A stretch of 64,000 nucleotides of DNA from Ulva prolifera. Its lineage: Eukaryota; Chlorophyta; Ulvophyceae; Ulvales; Ulvaceae. Positions 24,601 through 47,400 of this stretch are shown in pieces. The stretch is from NCBI GenBank assembly GCA_023078555.1, contig CM041199.1, positions 2,173,101 through 2,237,100 on the forward strand, written 5' to 3'. Numbering within the stretch: the stretch's first letter is position 1; the number at the start of each line of letters is the position of its first letter. The translations under genes were made by a program, and so were the position numbers. Below the pieces are notes generated by a model, which did not search any database, was not told the origin of the DNA, and saw only the letters and a list, made by a program, of their open reading frames with translations.

Positions 24601-27246
24601 CGCCGCAATGCACCCCCTCGCTTGCCTGGACTGCGAGGCGGCCGGTCAGAGTGTTGATAGCACAGGCTGCACCAAAGTCGGCCAGCTTTGCAGCACCCTC
24701 CTCCGTCATGAGGACGTTTGCCGGCTTGAGGTCGCAGTGCGCAAGGCCGGCAGCATGCATCACCTGTACAATGACCGCGGCCTGACTTTCTTGCGGCAGC
24801 TGCAGAGCCCAGAGAAACTAGCCCGAAACACATCCAGACAGTCCCAACACTGTCCTGTCCTGGCCGTCCCCTGCAGGATCTGGTGCATCATGCATAGGGC
24901 GGAGCTGGGTCAATGTGATGTCCTTTGACAGCGCTCCACGGAGATCGCCAGGAAGACACGGGCTGCAACGCATGCAGTGCGATCAGGCCGAACCACCAGC
25001 CACTGCAGCCCCTAGCTGCAACCACGCAACGCTGACATGCAGCAGAACATGCACCTGACAGCTCCAGCATCAGCATGCAGTGCAGACACGAAGCATTGAG
25101 GTGATGGGTGCACTGACGGCACCAGTAGGGACGGTGCCCCAGCCAGCGCGCATGGAAACGCATGCTGTAGCTGGCTGGGGCTGGTGGGGCCACCTGGGCC
25201 TGCGCGCCCCAGCCACTTGTAGGTCAGGACACACTTCGCGCTACAGACATGACAGGACTGCACTGATTGCTACAGATAGAAGGATTGCTACAGATAGAAG
25301 CAGGGGCATGCCGCGAGGCCCTCGAGGACTCCAGACATGATGTTGATGATCTCGACCTGTGCGGGCCCGTCCACCGCCCACTCGGCAAGCAGCACTGCTT
25401 GCGTGTCGCTGCACGACGCCGTCGCTGCCCTGTCTTGGGACTCAGCGCGTGGCAGGCCTAGGGCCAGGAGCGCCGACGGCACATCAGCGGGCGGCATGCT
25501 GGCGCCTCCTCCGCTGACTGTAGACTCGGTGCGAAATGAGCTGAAGACGGACGAGGTACCGGATTCCGCGTCACCGTTGACTGACTTGCCAGCAGCAGAG
25601 CGCGCCACCGAGCCAGCCTGGCTGCGCAGGAGCGTGGCGGACGGTCCATGCTGCTCCTGCACATGCATCCGGCGCTGTTAGGTGCAAAACTAGCATACGC
25701 TTCTCTGCGGCTGCTGCGACTGTGTGTCCCGGTGTGTTGAATCTGGCCTGCCTCACCTTCACCGGAGGTAGGTGTCAATGTGAATGTGACAGCCATGATC
25801 TGCTTCTGAATGACAAGGTGGCGACTACTGCGGACACTGTGGTGCCGGAAGGATCTGGCCTGCCTCACCTTCACCGGAGGTAGGTGTCAATGTGAATGTG
25901 ACAGCCATGATCTGCTTCTGAATGATAAGGTGGCGACTACTGCGGACACAGTGGTGCCGCAAGTATTTGAAACAACTGATGGTCGCTACACACCGGCCAA
26001 GGCGAAGAACTGCTGGTGGTGGTGCTGACATAAAACCTGCCATCCAGGCTTTTATCTCCTCTGGCGAAATTCAATGCTGTCTGGATGGACCATGCTGAGG
26101 AACTCAGGAGCGGCCAGCAAATTGCATCTCCCAGTGAGCAGGGAGTGAAATGCATGTTTGACCGCTGTGCAAAAGTAGTTGGCCCCACCGTCGGCAGGTC
26201 GTGCTTGTGGCCCAACAGCGCCGTCGCACTAAGCCCTGTGGCCAGAGAAACGCCCATGTACACACGAGTCAATCCTCGGGAAGACACCATTGTCACATGA
26301 CACTATATATTTTGAGGACCCTGCTGGCACACTTGCTAGTCTTCAATACGCGAGAATGCCAGCTTCGTTGCGAGCCCATCATGGGCGCACATACACGCTC
26401 AAGCACGTCGTGTGCAACGCACCCAGCCACGGGATCTGACACACACAAGCTGCGTCACTGACACAATCCAAGTTGCTTGAGATTGCCCCAGCAATCACCA
26501 AATGCAACCGATCCATCGATACTATGCTACATAGATGCGGTACGTTTCAATTCCGCTGCGAGAGGTACGTGAGCACAGGAGCTGCACCTGAATCCACTCA
26601 CACAGATCCATATCCGCCATTTCCATCACCAGAGCAGGCTTACCATCCATGAAAGCCAGAGTGCGATATTCCAGGGCATATGGGGAAGAGCTTCGCATTG
26701 CACAGACAAATTCGGTTGCTGCATCATGTATCGCGTCGCTTCCGGTCGACAGGAAAATCTTGATCGCGGCAACCTCCTCCGTGAGACGATGTTCGGCTGC
26801 CCAAACCTCAGCTGAAGCTCCAACTCCAAGCTTGCCTGATAGAACATAAGTGTATGCCAGATCATGCCTGCGGGAAGATCGTGTCGCGACTGGAAGTATG
26901 AAAGGCGAGATTGCAATGGTGAAAGAAGGACGTACTTTGCAAGATGCATTGAAAACGCCGACAGCCGTGATTCGCGGACAGGTACATCATCGCTACTATG
27001 ACCATCTCCAATGTCCCATCTCACAGAAACAGCCCGTGTTCGAGGTGTACCAAGAGGCGCGTCCTCGGACGAGCATGCACTGGACATGCTCGGGCGCCGG
27101 ATGACCTGATCGATGTTTGTAGGATCGGAGCACAAGATGCTAGTAAACCTTGTACATCTTGAATCATCATCTGGTGATTTGGCGTTTTGATCTTCACAGG
27201 GAAGACCCAGGAGCCCTGACGGGCCAAGTTCCGGGACGGGGGACAT
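21657..27246 (-). CDS. protein kinase, central exon(s) unresolved
   Basis: Eukaryotic protein kinase with a long Ser-rich C-terminal tail. Exons in transcript order: 27246-26936, 26867-26588, unresolved part, 24799-about 24430, 22798-22470, 22083-21830, 21799-21657. Phases match at all fixed junctions. The ATG at 27246-27244 opens a Ser/Asp-rich N-terminus. Exon 2 carries the Gly loop (SGKLGVGASAEVWAAEH, from about residue 114) and the AAIK lysine (about K140). The 24799 exon has the catalytic loop HCDLKPANVLM and DFG. The 22798 exon has SYSPPERS in place of APE and DVWAAGC. The catalytic Asp is preceded by Cys, so this is a non-RD kinase. Joining 26588 straight to 24799 would leave the alpha-D/alpha-E region short, so an exon is probably missing. 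The 24799-exon donor beside a C-rich tract is also unsure. Closest subfamily unknown. Confidence 0.75.
22901..22940. repeat. 40-bp perfect palindrome
   Basis: Arms of 19 bp (ggcgcggtgatctcttgta at 22901-22919; its exact complement at 22922-22940) with a 2-nt centre. It lies in the kinase intron between 24430 and 22798, 38 bp left of the larger palindrome. Confidence 0.95.
22979..23177. repeat. 199-bp near-perfect palindrome (98-bp arms, 3-nt centre)
   Basis: Arm 1 (22979-23076) and arm 2 (23080-23177) are reverse complements with only a few mismatches near the centre. Both contain 'gccatttaaatggc' and 'gaacaccgtgcactgcag'. It lies in an intron of the kinase gene. Foldback (hairpin) element or recent inverted duplication; no coding potential of its own. 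Confidence 0.95.
24383..24412. repeat. G-rich/poly-G tract
   Basis: Interrupted G run (ggcgggggggggcggggggg-like). On the kinase sense strand it is C-rich and lies shortly after the likely 5' splice site of the catalytic-loop exon. Confidence 0.8.
25267..25302. repeat. 18-bp tandem duplication
   Basis: The unit 'ttgctacagatagaagga' occurs twice in direct succession in the unresolved part of the kinase gene. Confidence 0.85.
25288..25668 (-). CDS. possible additional kinase-gene exon
   Basis: This minus-strand ORF lies between the N-lobe and catalytic-loop exons. It includes Ser/Ala-rich sequence and QVEIINIMSGVLEGLAA, which could be the alpha-E helix that looks missing from the kinase. A possible acceptor (GCACAG|GTCGAG) precedes that stretch, but no in-phase donor was found. 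Confidence 0.3.
   Translation of the reverse strand: MHVQEQHGPSATLLRSQAGSVARSAAGKSVNGDAESGTSSVFSSFRTESTVSGGGASMPPADVPSALLALGLPRAESQDRAATASCSDTQAVLLAEWAVDGPAQVEIINIMSGVLEGLAACPCFYL
25741..25965. repeat. tandem duplication, about 112-bp unit, two copies
   Basis: Copy 1 begins at 25741 and copy 2 at 25853; both start atctggcctgcctcaccttc and run to 'gtggtgcc'. They differ at only a few positions (e.g. gacaagg/gataagg, cactg/cagtg). Located in the unresolved middle of the kinase gene. Confidence 0.9.
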
Positions 27247-27858
27247 ACGGCAACGTTATCACCTTGACATCAACACAGTATGCACGAAGTGCTGCTTCGG
27301 CTTGAACTGCGCACTCCACAGCCCCGACGTGGACATGCAGCACGTTACAGGTGTGTAGTCAGCCCGGAGTTCTCCCACACCGACACTGCCGCCTACACAT
27401 GTACTACCGTGCACAAGGTGTGACACATTCTACTGTCTGGCGAGTCGATCAGACGTCTCGAACTGCGCGCACACAGCCGTGGCGCGGGTTGACCGGTAGA
27501 CACACCGCACAGTGCACCTGGCAAGCTGGCGATGCAAATTGCAAAGGGCTAACTCACTGATTCATGGACAGCGCGATTTGCAGCAACTGTCCTTTCACTG
27601 TGGCTTTCATCTAGATTGAGACCAGCACTGATGCTGGGTTTTGTTATCACCATGTTCCACGTCGTGGCGATGTCAACCACACCAGCGGTACAGTGGCACA
27701 GAAGGCACCAAAATGTAAGCCACAGCTGAAATCGAAATCACAATCCGTCTACCGATCTACGCGGCTCAGCTCGCTTGTGGCAATAGCGTATCAGTAAGTA
27801 CCTGGCACCCACTGCATACATTGCATCGCTGCACTGTGTCACTGGAGAAAGAGCGTCG
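27247..27858. other. spacer between TLDc and kinase genes
   Basis: About 610 bp between the TLDc stop (27859) and the kinase ATG (27246), both on the minus strand. It should hold the TLDc 3' UTR and the kinase promoter. No defined site was recognised. Confidence 0.5.
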
Positions 27859-29647
27859 TCAACTTTCGCCAGCCTTGGAGGTCTTCCAGATGATGCCATC
27901 CAGCTCGAATTGCTCCGGACCCCCTGCAGTTACATACGCCCTCAGCCACTTGAGCTCGGTGCCCTTTCCGCGCTTGATCTCCTCGCCTTCCGCAAACAGA
28001 TTGCGGACTCCATCAGGGCGTCTGGAATAGTAGCTCCCCAACTTCGAAAATGCCTGCAATCATAGCCGATGTGACAATGTCTGCCACAACGAAACAGAGC
28101 ATCACCGTCCAGCTGCTGCATACTCATTGCTGTTGCAAAAATGCCAACGTGTGGTTGTGTCTACGGCATGCAATGCACTGCCTGATGTTCAGCTGTGCAT
28201 GATGAAAGCAGATGGACAAGTAAGTCAGCTACACATCTAGGTGAATTCCTTCTGTGACCACGAGACACAGAAATCTGCTGCATGTATTTGTTGAAGCCTC
28301 GCCTGTGTCACGTTCAAATAGCACTGGCATGTGCTGCAAGCAGGGCAATGCCACTGTACCTGATGTACAACTCCATGACAAAAACCTGTGGCCTTCCGCA
28401 ATGCACAGTCACCTTGAATGGGCGATCCGTGATTGGTCAGGACAGCGCAATACCATCAACGCGCCATTCCTGAGTGATCGAGGCTACACAGATGAACAGA
28501 TCGAACTTGATGGCTTGCAGGATGCACCACGAACAACGCAAGTATTTCGCGATGCAGTGGTAGGCACAACAATGAAGGTCTGTGATTGAATGGCCTTCAC
28601 AGAGACGGCGCACTCGTTTGGGATCTGATGGCAACAATGGGATGCGAAGGCCATCAGGACCAAAGAGGGGACCTGCATCAGCTCGATCCAGCACCGCCTG
28701 AGCGGGCCCGCCCACCTTAGGAAGCTTGATAGGCTTCTTCATCGTGTCGCCATCTGGCCATGAGAACACAAAGGCAGCCATGGAGTCACGATCCTCCCCC
28801 AGGCCGATCCAGCCTGCACATAGATGTTTGCAGCTCACCCATCCCGAAATCACCGGCAATTACTCGAAGGATATATCAGGAAGATGATTCTCAAGCCTGG
28901 CGCAGCTGAATGTTTGGTAGACCATCTTGGAAACGGCATCCAGTGCACATACGGGGAGCTTTCAACACATGGAGCAAACGCACTGCGGCTGACCTCAGGG
29001 GCTCGACCGGTGGGAAAATCCAGAACAAAGAAAGAAAGAAAATAAATGACGTCGGCATAGATCTAGCGTCGAATACACTCACAGCGATGCACCTGCCGGA
29101 TTGTATCCCCCAACAATGGCTCCTCCAACAGTCTCGGCAACAACAATGGCTGCACCGAACGTATTCACGGCCTCATGAAACGCCTCTGGAGTCCACCCGT
29201 TAGAGTCAGCATCGTAAGCAAGGCGGAGGGGAGATGTCTCGATCGACGTTTGCGCCAGCATCGGTCGCAGCATCGATTCTTCGGCACCTTCACCCTCAAG
29301 AGGCTGTGCCCACTCTTCCGTTGTCGCAGGATACAATTCCTTTGCAGCTTCATCGGATAAACGCTTCAATCCCTGCAATCAGCTCGAAACCGTTGGCTCG
29401 CATCCCTGAAACGTACTGCAAGAGAGGTCGTAGGCAAGCCCGACAGTCCGTGCTTCCAGCACCCACAGGCGATCACCCAAGGGACTCACATTTGATACAA
29501 GCGGCTTTACTGAATTGTACCATGGGCTCAGCTTCTTCCAGCGACTCTTGTCCAAACACCTTCCCAAAAATGCGGGTTACAAGGTCGCGCTCGTCCCGCT
29601 CAGCTCGGGCACATTTCCGTAAACGAGACGTGTCGCTCACAGTCGGC
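27859..29647 (-). CDS. TLDc-domain protein, 5' end not resolved
   Basis: TLDc proteins are linked to oxidative-stress resistance and V-ATPase binding in animals and yeast; plant members are poorly characterised. Exons in transcript order: 29647-29521, 29372-29093, 28813-28614, 28053-27859 (TGA). All junctions agree in phase. Reading through: EEAEPM|GLKRLSDEAAKELYPATTEEW, SPLRLAYDADSNGWTPEAFH, FGAAIVVAETVGGAIVGGYN, then across a junction PAGWIGLGEDRDSMAAFVF, GPLFGPDGLRIPLLPSDPKR, SKLGSYYSRRPDGVRNLFAE and ELDGIIWKTS near the end. This is the beta-rich TLDc core with its glycine-rich strand and C-terminal W. The first exon listed starts at an acceptor (GTCAG|G); upstream exons between 29650 and about 30150 were not found. 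The 5' end faces the SNF2 gene head-to-head. Confidence 0.75.
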
Positions 29648-30359
29648 CTGACACAGACCCATGTTAGACACACTGATGGAGATCTAAAAGTGATCATGTT
29701 CTACCGCCGAAAGAGCTTGGCATGTAACAATCCGTACTGCGCCAGCAGGTCGTGTTGGGCAATGCTAGGCACAGGGATCAAGCCAGGGCACATGTAAACC
29801 GGGGCCATACACGAAGAGTGTCCGATCAAGTTGGCCTATAATGCGCTTTTGCAGCCCTTCAACACATGTGTTGGGTGCAGACATGCTCGACAGCCAGTCT
29901 CTTCGAGGCGCACATGCACGACCCCAACACATATCTGTGCACCACGACATACCGGCTGACACTGTTTTGCTCTGTCGCCGTTGCTTCTTGTCCGACGCAC
30001 CGCGTTAGGCTCGCCGATTTGAAACCATGCGAGTTTTCGCTCGCACTCATGCGGTGTGATCGCGCGGCTAAGCTACGCAAGTACTGCTTGTGCAAGCAAA
30101 GGGCACTCGCAATGTCCAACGTAATAGAATGCTACTGTGTGATCTGACAGCGATGTTTCCTGCGGAGCCGTGAATACACGTCACTTTGAACGTTCATGTC
30201 TCCGTGCCGCACGTTGTACCTTTCCAGCCGTTGATTGTGCTATGATGGTTACCTAGTTGAGTGTCTGCAAGCGACTGCTGCTGTGCCAGTCGCGTACCTG
30301 TGTCGCGGCATGGCTTTCTCCGCCACACAAGTCATCGCCGTGACACAAGGGTAGCAAAA
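29648..30359. promoter_or_regulatory. divergent promoter region, TLDc / SNF2 genes
   Basis: About 0.7 kb between the last recognised TLDc exon (minus) and the SNF2 start codon (plus). It must hold the SNF2 5' UTR and promoter and probably the missing 5' exon(s) of the TLDc gene. No TATA box or other defined element was recognised with confidence. Confidence 0.4.
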
Positions 30360-42171
<11,812 letters not shown>

Positions 42172-43555
42172 GCCGCCCACGTGCAGTAATGACCAGGCGC
42201 TATACTGACCGCCGCTCGCGGCGGACCATGCCGGCGTACGGCAGCGTGTTGAGGGATGCAGAGGGATTCGTGCGGTTGTGCTTGCCCATGTGCTCTTAGT
42301 TCCATCGTTTGGAGATGGCATTGCAGAATCGTGTGTGGTTGTGTGTGGTGCAGAGCCGTAATGGAAGGTATGTAGCCGCCGGGGCCGTCAGGCCGTGCAT
42401 GCACGCCATGCATGCATGTTACCTGTGCGGCACTCGGCCAGGGCTCCTGGCGGACGGCGCCTCTCGCCCAGCGGCGGCCGGGAGCACCGCCGCAGCAGAG
42501 TAGTGAGGCTGGCCAGTCCTTAGGTAGTGGCCATAAGAGCCCTGAGCCTGGCCAGCCCTCGGTGCTGTCTGGCAAGGGCGTGTTACCACGAGCATTGACG
42601 TGCCTGTTCTGGCAAGCTTGTTTTTTGGCTGTTGCGCGAGCCCGAATCACCGCACAACATATGACGGATGCTGCAGTGACCCGCAAACTGGAACATCCAT
42701 TTGACTTGCTTCACCCAAACATCAGCGGAAGTCCCAGTGTCAAATTTGCACTCAGTCGACGCTTCACATGGCCCACGTACATTCTCTCCAGGCTTGGGAA
42801 TTTGAGTATGCCGGTACACTCAATGACAACGCCCAACCCCTTGTGCTTTCAGCACGATGTGAGCCCCCACCTGCATGTGCGAACAGGTTTCTTCGATGGC
42901 GGTTCAACCTTGCGCGGTGTTGGTCATCAGCACCCATGTCGCCGAGTGGTCACCTTGCTACTGCAGCCTGGTCAGGAACTCGCCGGGACTGGGGCACTGT
43001 CATGCGTTAAATTTCGGGGGAATGCGTTCACGAAATTTCCAGTCGATGTGGCGTCGATGTGCGACTCTGGATTACATCCACCATAGGTCGCCTCAGCCAG
43101 GCAACACACAGCCAGGCAACACACGGCCACCACACCTCAGGCTCTGTGCCTCTGCCTTCCAGCCATGACATACACTGGTTCCCTGAAGCACAACACCAGC
43201 ACTCTCTCCTGTAGCGAGTCAACAGCTGCTTGTTCAATGATCTGGCGGACGACCACAGAAAAGGGAAGGGCACATTTGACCCTTCCCAAACAACTCGGCT
43301 GCAGACCTGGGTCATTGCCGTGTAATGTTGACATTCTGGCAGCTTTGAACACGAGGCGTTGGTGTGTGATCATGGGACAGCAACGCAACGTGGCTTCGCT
43401 GAGGTGAGTAGAGGTAGTGACCGTGCTTCGGCTACTTGTCCGAGCAAGTGCTTCAGATTTCTTGGTGTCCCCAACCTGTTGTTGTGAAAGGTGCTTTGGT
43501 GTGTCTTCGAGCATGCTTGGCAGCTCCGGCCATCACGATGACTGCTGGCCACTCA

Positions 43556-44170
43556 ATTTGTCTATTCTGTTGCCAACCAGGTGATTGTATCTGAGTCATA
43601 ATTAGGCATCTCCTCACAGCCGCTGTAAGGGAATTCAGGTCCAACACAAATGCACATGGTACGATGGGCCCCGATGCAAAGAATGGAGACTGGTGTTGAC
43701 AAATAGCATGTAGATGACATCACTTGCACCCAGTGGTTCTTATGCTGAACACTTGGAGGAATTCAATCACAGTACAGTCTCATGTTCAACATCACATCGA
43801 AACTGTCAACCGACTCTCACTGACACGAAGTGAATGTGTGTAAAATGTGGAAACGAAGTAAAGTGTGTAAATTTGTCTATGTTGCTGCCATAGAGCTGAC
43901 TGTGAGTCATAATGTGACAATTTATGACAGCGGCTGCCAGGAACTTCAGGTCCAACACTCGTACGCTTAGTATGCCTAGTATGAACACGGTCCAACGTGT
44001 AAGGAATGGTCCTGACAAACATCATATAGATCACACCACTTGCACCAAGTGGGTGTCATGTTGTACAAGTCACGTCGAGGGGTTCAATTGCAATACGGCC
44101 GTACACCATCTCTGAAACCACATGGAAATTGTCAATTGACGCTCAATGAAAACGGAGCAAATGTGTGTAG
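43556..44170. repeat. diverged tandem duplication, about 300-bp unit
   Basis: Unit 1 (about 43556-43860) and unit 2 (about 43872-44170) share ordered blocks: 'gagtcataat', 'ttcaggtccaacac', 'cttgcacc.agtgg', 'attcaat..cagtac/ggttcaattgcaatac', 'gaaactgtcaac/gaaattgtcaat' and 'aatgtgtgta'. Divergence is considerable, so the event is old. Confidence 0.75.
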
Positions 44171-44306
44171 CAAGTGCTTTGAAACGGGCTGCTGCAAATC
44201 GGGCCGACTGTAACTCAGCAGCCCTCACATGCCGCACATTGGAAACAAGGAAATGCGCGGCTCAAACTCCCGGGCCGCCCGCCCCTGCCCAAGCGCACAA
44301 AGCATA

Positions 44307-44354
44307 TTACAAAAGAGTGAACGGGAGAAAACAAACACCGAAACCGAATCTCAT
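44307..44354 (+). repeat. dispersed repeat family B, copy 1
   Basis: A stretch of about 45 bp (ttacaaaagagtgaacggga, continuing gaaaacaaacaccgaaaccg) is nearly identical to 53151-53200 and 56512-56560. It lies about 130 bp downstream of the GT49-like gene's stop codon. Confidence 0.9.
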
Positions 44355-44487
44355 CCGAACCAACTGCAACATACACTCACACACACACGAACACCACAAC
44401 CGCACTCACAATTCAGTCCGGCAGGATCGCGTCCTCCAGGCCCGCATCATAGCGCACAAAGCACGCTCGCGCCAAACCCTTGCGCGC

Positions 44488-47400
44488 TCACGCGTACCTC
44501 AGCACCGCAACAGTGCACGCGGCCAGCGCCGCGGCCAGCGCCGCAAACGCCCCGGCCGTCGCCGCCACATCCACGGCGCACTCCGGCAACTGCGAGTCGC
44601 CGAGCAGCAGCGGCGCGAGCGCGTGCGCCCCCTGCGCCACAACGCCCTGCAGCTGCTCCTCTAGCCGCTGTACGGCCTGCGCCGGCGGCCGCCACGGCAC
44701 CCCGCCCCCCTCCTGGGCCCCCCCGCCGCCGCCGCCCGCCCCCGCCCCCCGCGCCGAGTCTTCCAGCCTTCCTTTCCCCGCTGGTCTCTGCGCCTCGTCC
44801 GTCTCCAGATCCGCGTCAATCTGCAGCGACGCATCCGCCCTGCCGCCGCCGAACTCCGTGGAATCCGTATCAGCCCTGGCATCCCGCCCATCCGCAACAT
44901 GCACAAGGCCCTCGGCAGGTTTGTTCTCTCGAGACATGTGCCAGGGACCGCGCAGGTGGTGCAGCAGGTCAGCCACCCACGGCTGCCCCGTCCCAGCAGA
45001 GCCTCCAGCACCTCCGCCGCGGTGCACATCGATGCTGCCGCTGTCCCCTGCGGCGGCCCCCTCATGCATGTCAAACCCCATCCGCCCCAGCGCCGCCGGC
45101 CTCGGCCCCCCACGGCCGCCCCCCACATGCGCCCCGTCCGCGGACGGCTCCCCATGCGTATGAAGACGACCCGGCGCGTCGCCGCGGGCAGACGATCCGC
45201 TTGGGTGCGCCAGCTTCGCGCCTACGAACCCTGCCCCCGGGACCTCCTGCTGTGTGTTGCGGTACAGCTCGCGCTGCGCCGACACCTCATCGAGCATGAT
45301 CTGTGTCAGCACAAACGGCACGACCTGTGCGTACAGCATCACGGCCGTGTCGTTGGACATCGTGGCCAGAGGGACGGCCGGCTGGTGGGGTAGGTGCACC
45401 AGGAAGTGGTCCGGGGTGACAGTGAACCGTGTGCCCCAGGCGGCCATGTGCGTGAGGATGGACACCTGCATGCATCAACTGCATGCATCAGGCGTTGCGC
45501 ATGCACGGCTGCCTGGCCGCACCCACCACACGTGCGGCACCCGGCCCTCGCACCCGCCTCGGCCGCAGCGATCATGCAGCAGTCCACAGCACGCACAGCA
45601 CGCACAGCCAGTCTCACGCTGTTCGAGCAGTGAACCAGAGGCGCGTTGCTGCCGTCCGTTGCGGTGGCACCGCGTCACGGAGTGTGATAATGCCGCTGCC
45701 ACTGCTAGACGGGAAGCCAGGCAGCGCATCACGGGGGCTCCCAGGGGGGCGATGCCGACCGTCCAGGTATTGTCATGGACACTCGGCACGGCGCATCAGC
45801 CCCCCGCACCCCGCGTGGCACCGTGCACATGCATTCGGATCGGGTGCTTCTGGTTGCGACACCTGGTGAAGTACAGCATCTCTGGATTCACTCGGCCGCA
45901 TCCTGAAGAGGACATCGGCAGCTCTGAATGAACGGGCCCACATGCCAGAGGGGCAAACCACCAGGAAACCCCCCTCAGACGACCGTGCAGAGCTCATGAC
46001 CCCTGTCACCACACGGCCTCCTCTCGTGCTACACGGGGCCTTGTAGCCAGCTGCAGTGCTCTGCCATTCCCAGGCCGGAACTGTCGCGACTGGTGAGTCA
46101 TTGGCAGTGATTCCGTGGAGGGGGGAGGCGGAGGCGCACCTTGTCGCGCACGCGGCCGCGGAACCGGCGGTCGAAGGCCGGCATCGCGTCCCGCAGCGCG
46201 ATCGTGTACGGCTCGCACGGGCTGCGGTACTGCACCTCGTACGCCACGCTGTGCTCGAGCCAGAAGCGCGGGTCGTAGCACGCGTGGCCAGCCTGGAACT
46301 GCATGCATGAGAGCACCGGTCACCCGCGCTCGCTGCAGCCATGTGCCGCATGTATTCGGTGGGGACGCCGCAGCTGCTTGATCGACGCCAGCACGCACGC
46401 CTGTGGTGTGGGTGCCGCTCATGCATGACCCACGGCGTGTGCGGGTGGTGCATGCAGCAGAAGACGTTGCTTGGCACAGCGTGGGAGGGGGGGTCAGCAA
46501 GTGGCAAGCAACGCGCGTTTCTGCGGGTGTGCTGTGTGCTGTGCCGACCGTCTGTAGCCCACCAGAGCCGGCAGGAACTACCGCAGCATGCCCAGCACAC
46601 TCCACAGCATGCCCAGCACACTCCACAGCATGCTCCAAAGGATGCCCAGCACGCAAAAGTGGGCGCAACGTGCGGTGGGCTGCCGGCATCAGTGGTGGGC
46701 CGCTTCCATGCTAAGGAAGCATTGGCGCTGAAACGATGCCTCGCAAGGCAGCTCCGCTGGAATCCGGGGCCTGCTAGGGGCGGACGCGCACGTGCGCGGC
46801 ACCCCCCACGCAGCACGGCAGCGCCGCTGGGGCTCTGCAGGGTCGCACCTGGGCCTCATGGAACACTGTGAAGCGCCCCTCAGCCACGCCGCGGCGCAGC
46901 TCCGGCTTGCTCAGCGGCACCGCCAGCCCCTCCACCATCCAGCAGCGTGACACCATCGTCACCGCCGTGCTGCCCAGGGCGCAGTCCCGCCACCCCCAGC
47001 GGCTGCCGTGGGGACTCGGACGCGCGATTGCATGCTCGCCATGCATGTCGTCTGCCGCAGCGGTGTCATTCACGGCCGCGCCGGCGGCGCTCGCAGCAGC
47101 ACTGCCCAAGGCATCGCCCCCGCCCCCCTGGCCACTCCAGTGAGAGAGATGCAGCAACTGATCAATCCCACGGTGGCTAGGAGGGGTGTTGAGGGGCTCT
47201 GATGTATGACTCTCTGCACCTGGGTGTGCATGCCCACCTGCACAAGAACGCAGCATGGAGTCACCCCGCCTGCAGGTGGCTTGTAGCCACTCCAACAGCC
47301 GGACGTGACATCAACCGCAAGAACCCGAGGCGTGTCAAGATGTGTGGTGGAAACCCCCCTGGTCACACACAATGCGTGCACATGCATTACCGTACGCACT

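Larger units (their letters stand above)
42172..44487. other. convergent spacer between SNF2 and GT49-like genes
   Basis: Holds the 3' ends of both flanking genes. An open plus frame at 42412-43086 (protein-like at HPFDLLHPNISGSPSVKFAL) has no recognisable family and no confirmed splice structure, so I do not call it a gene. The right half contains the diverged tandem duplication at 43556-44170 and a copy of repeat family B at 44307-44354. Confidence 0.5.

Noticed and set aside
24799..26588. Direct splice between the kinase N-lobe exon and the catalytic-loop exon
   Set aside because: The phase would allow it (0/0), but the region between hinge and catalytic loop would be too short for a normal kinase fold.
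42412..43086. 224-codon plus-strand ORF as a gene
   Set aside because: No family, start context or splice support; the first part is low-complexity spacer and the frame may be open by chance.
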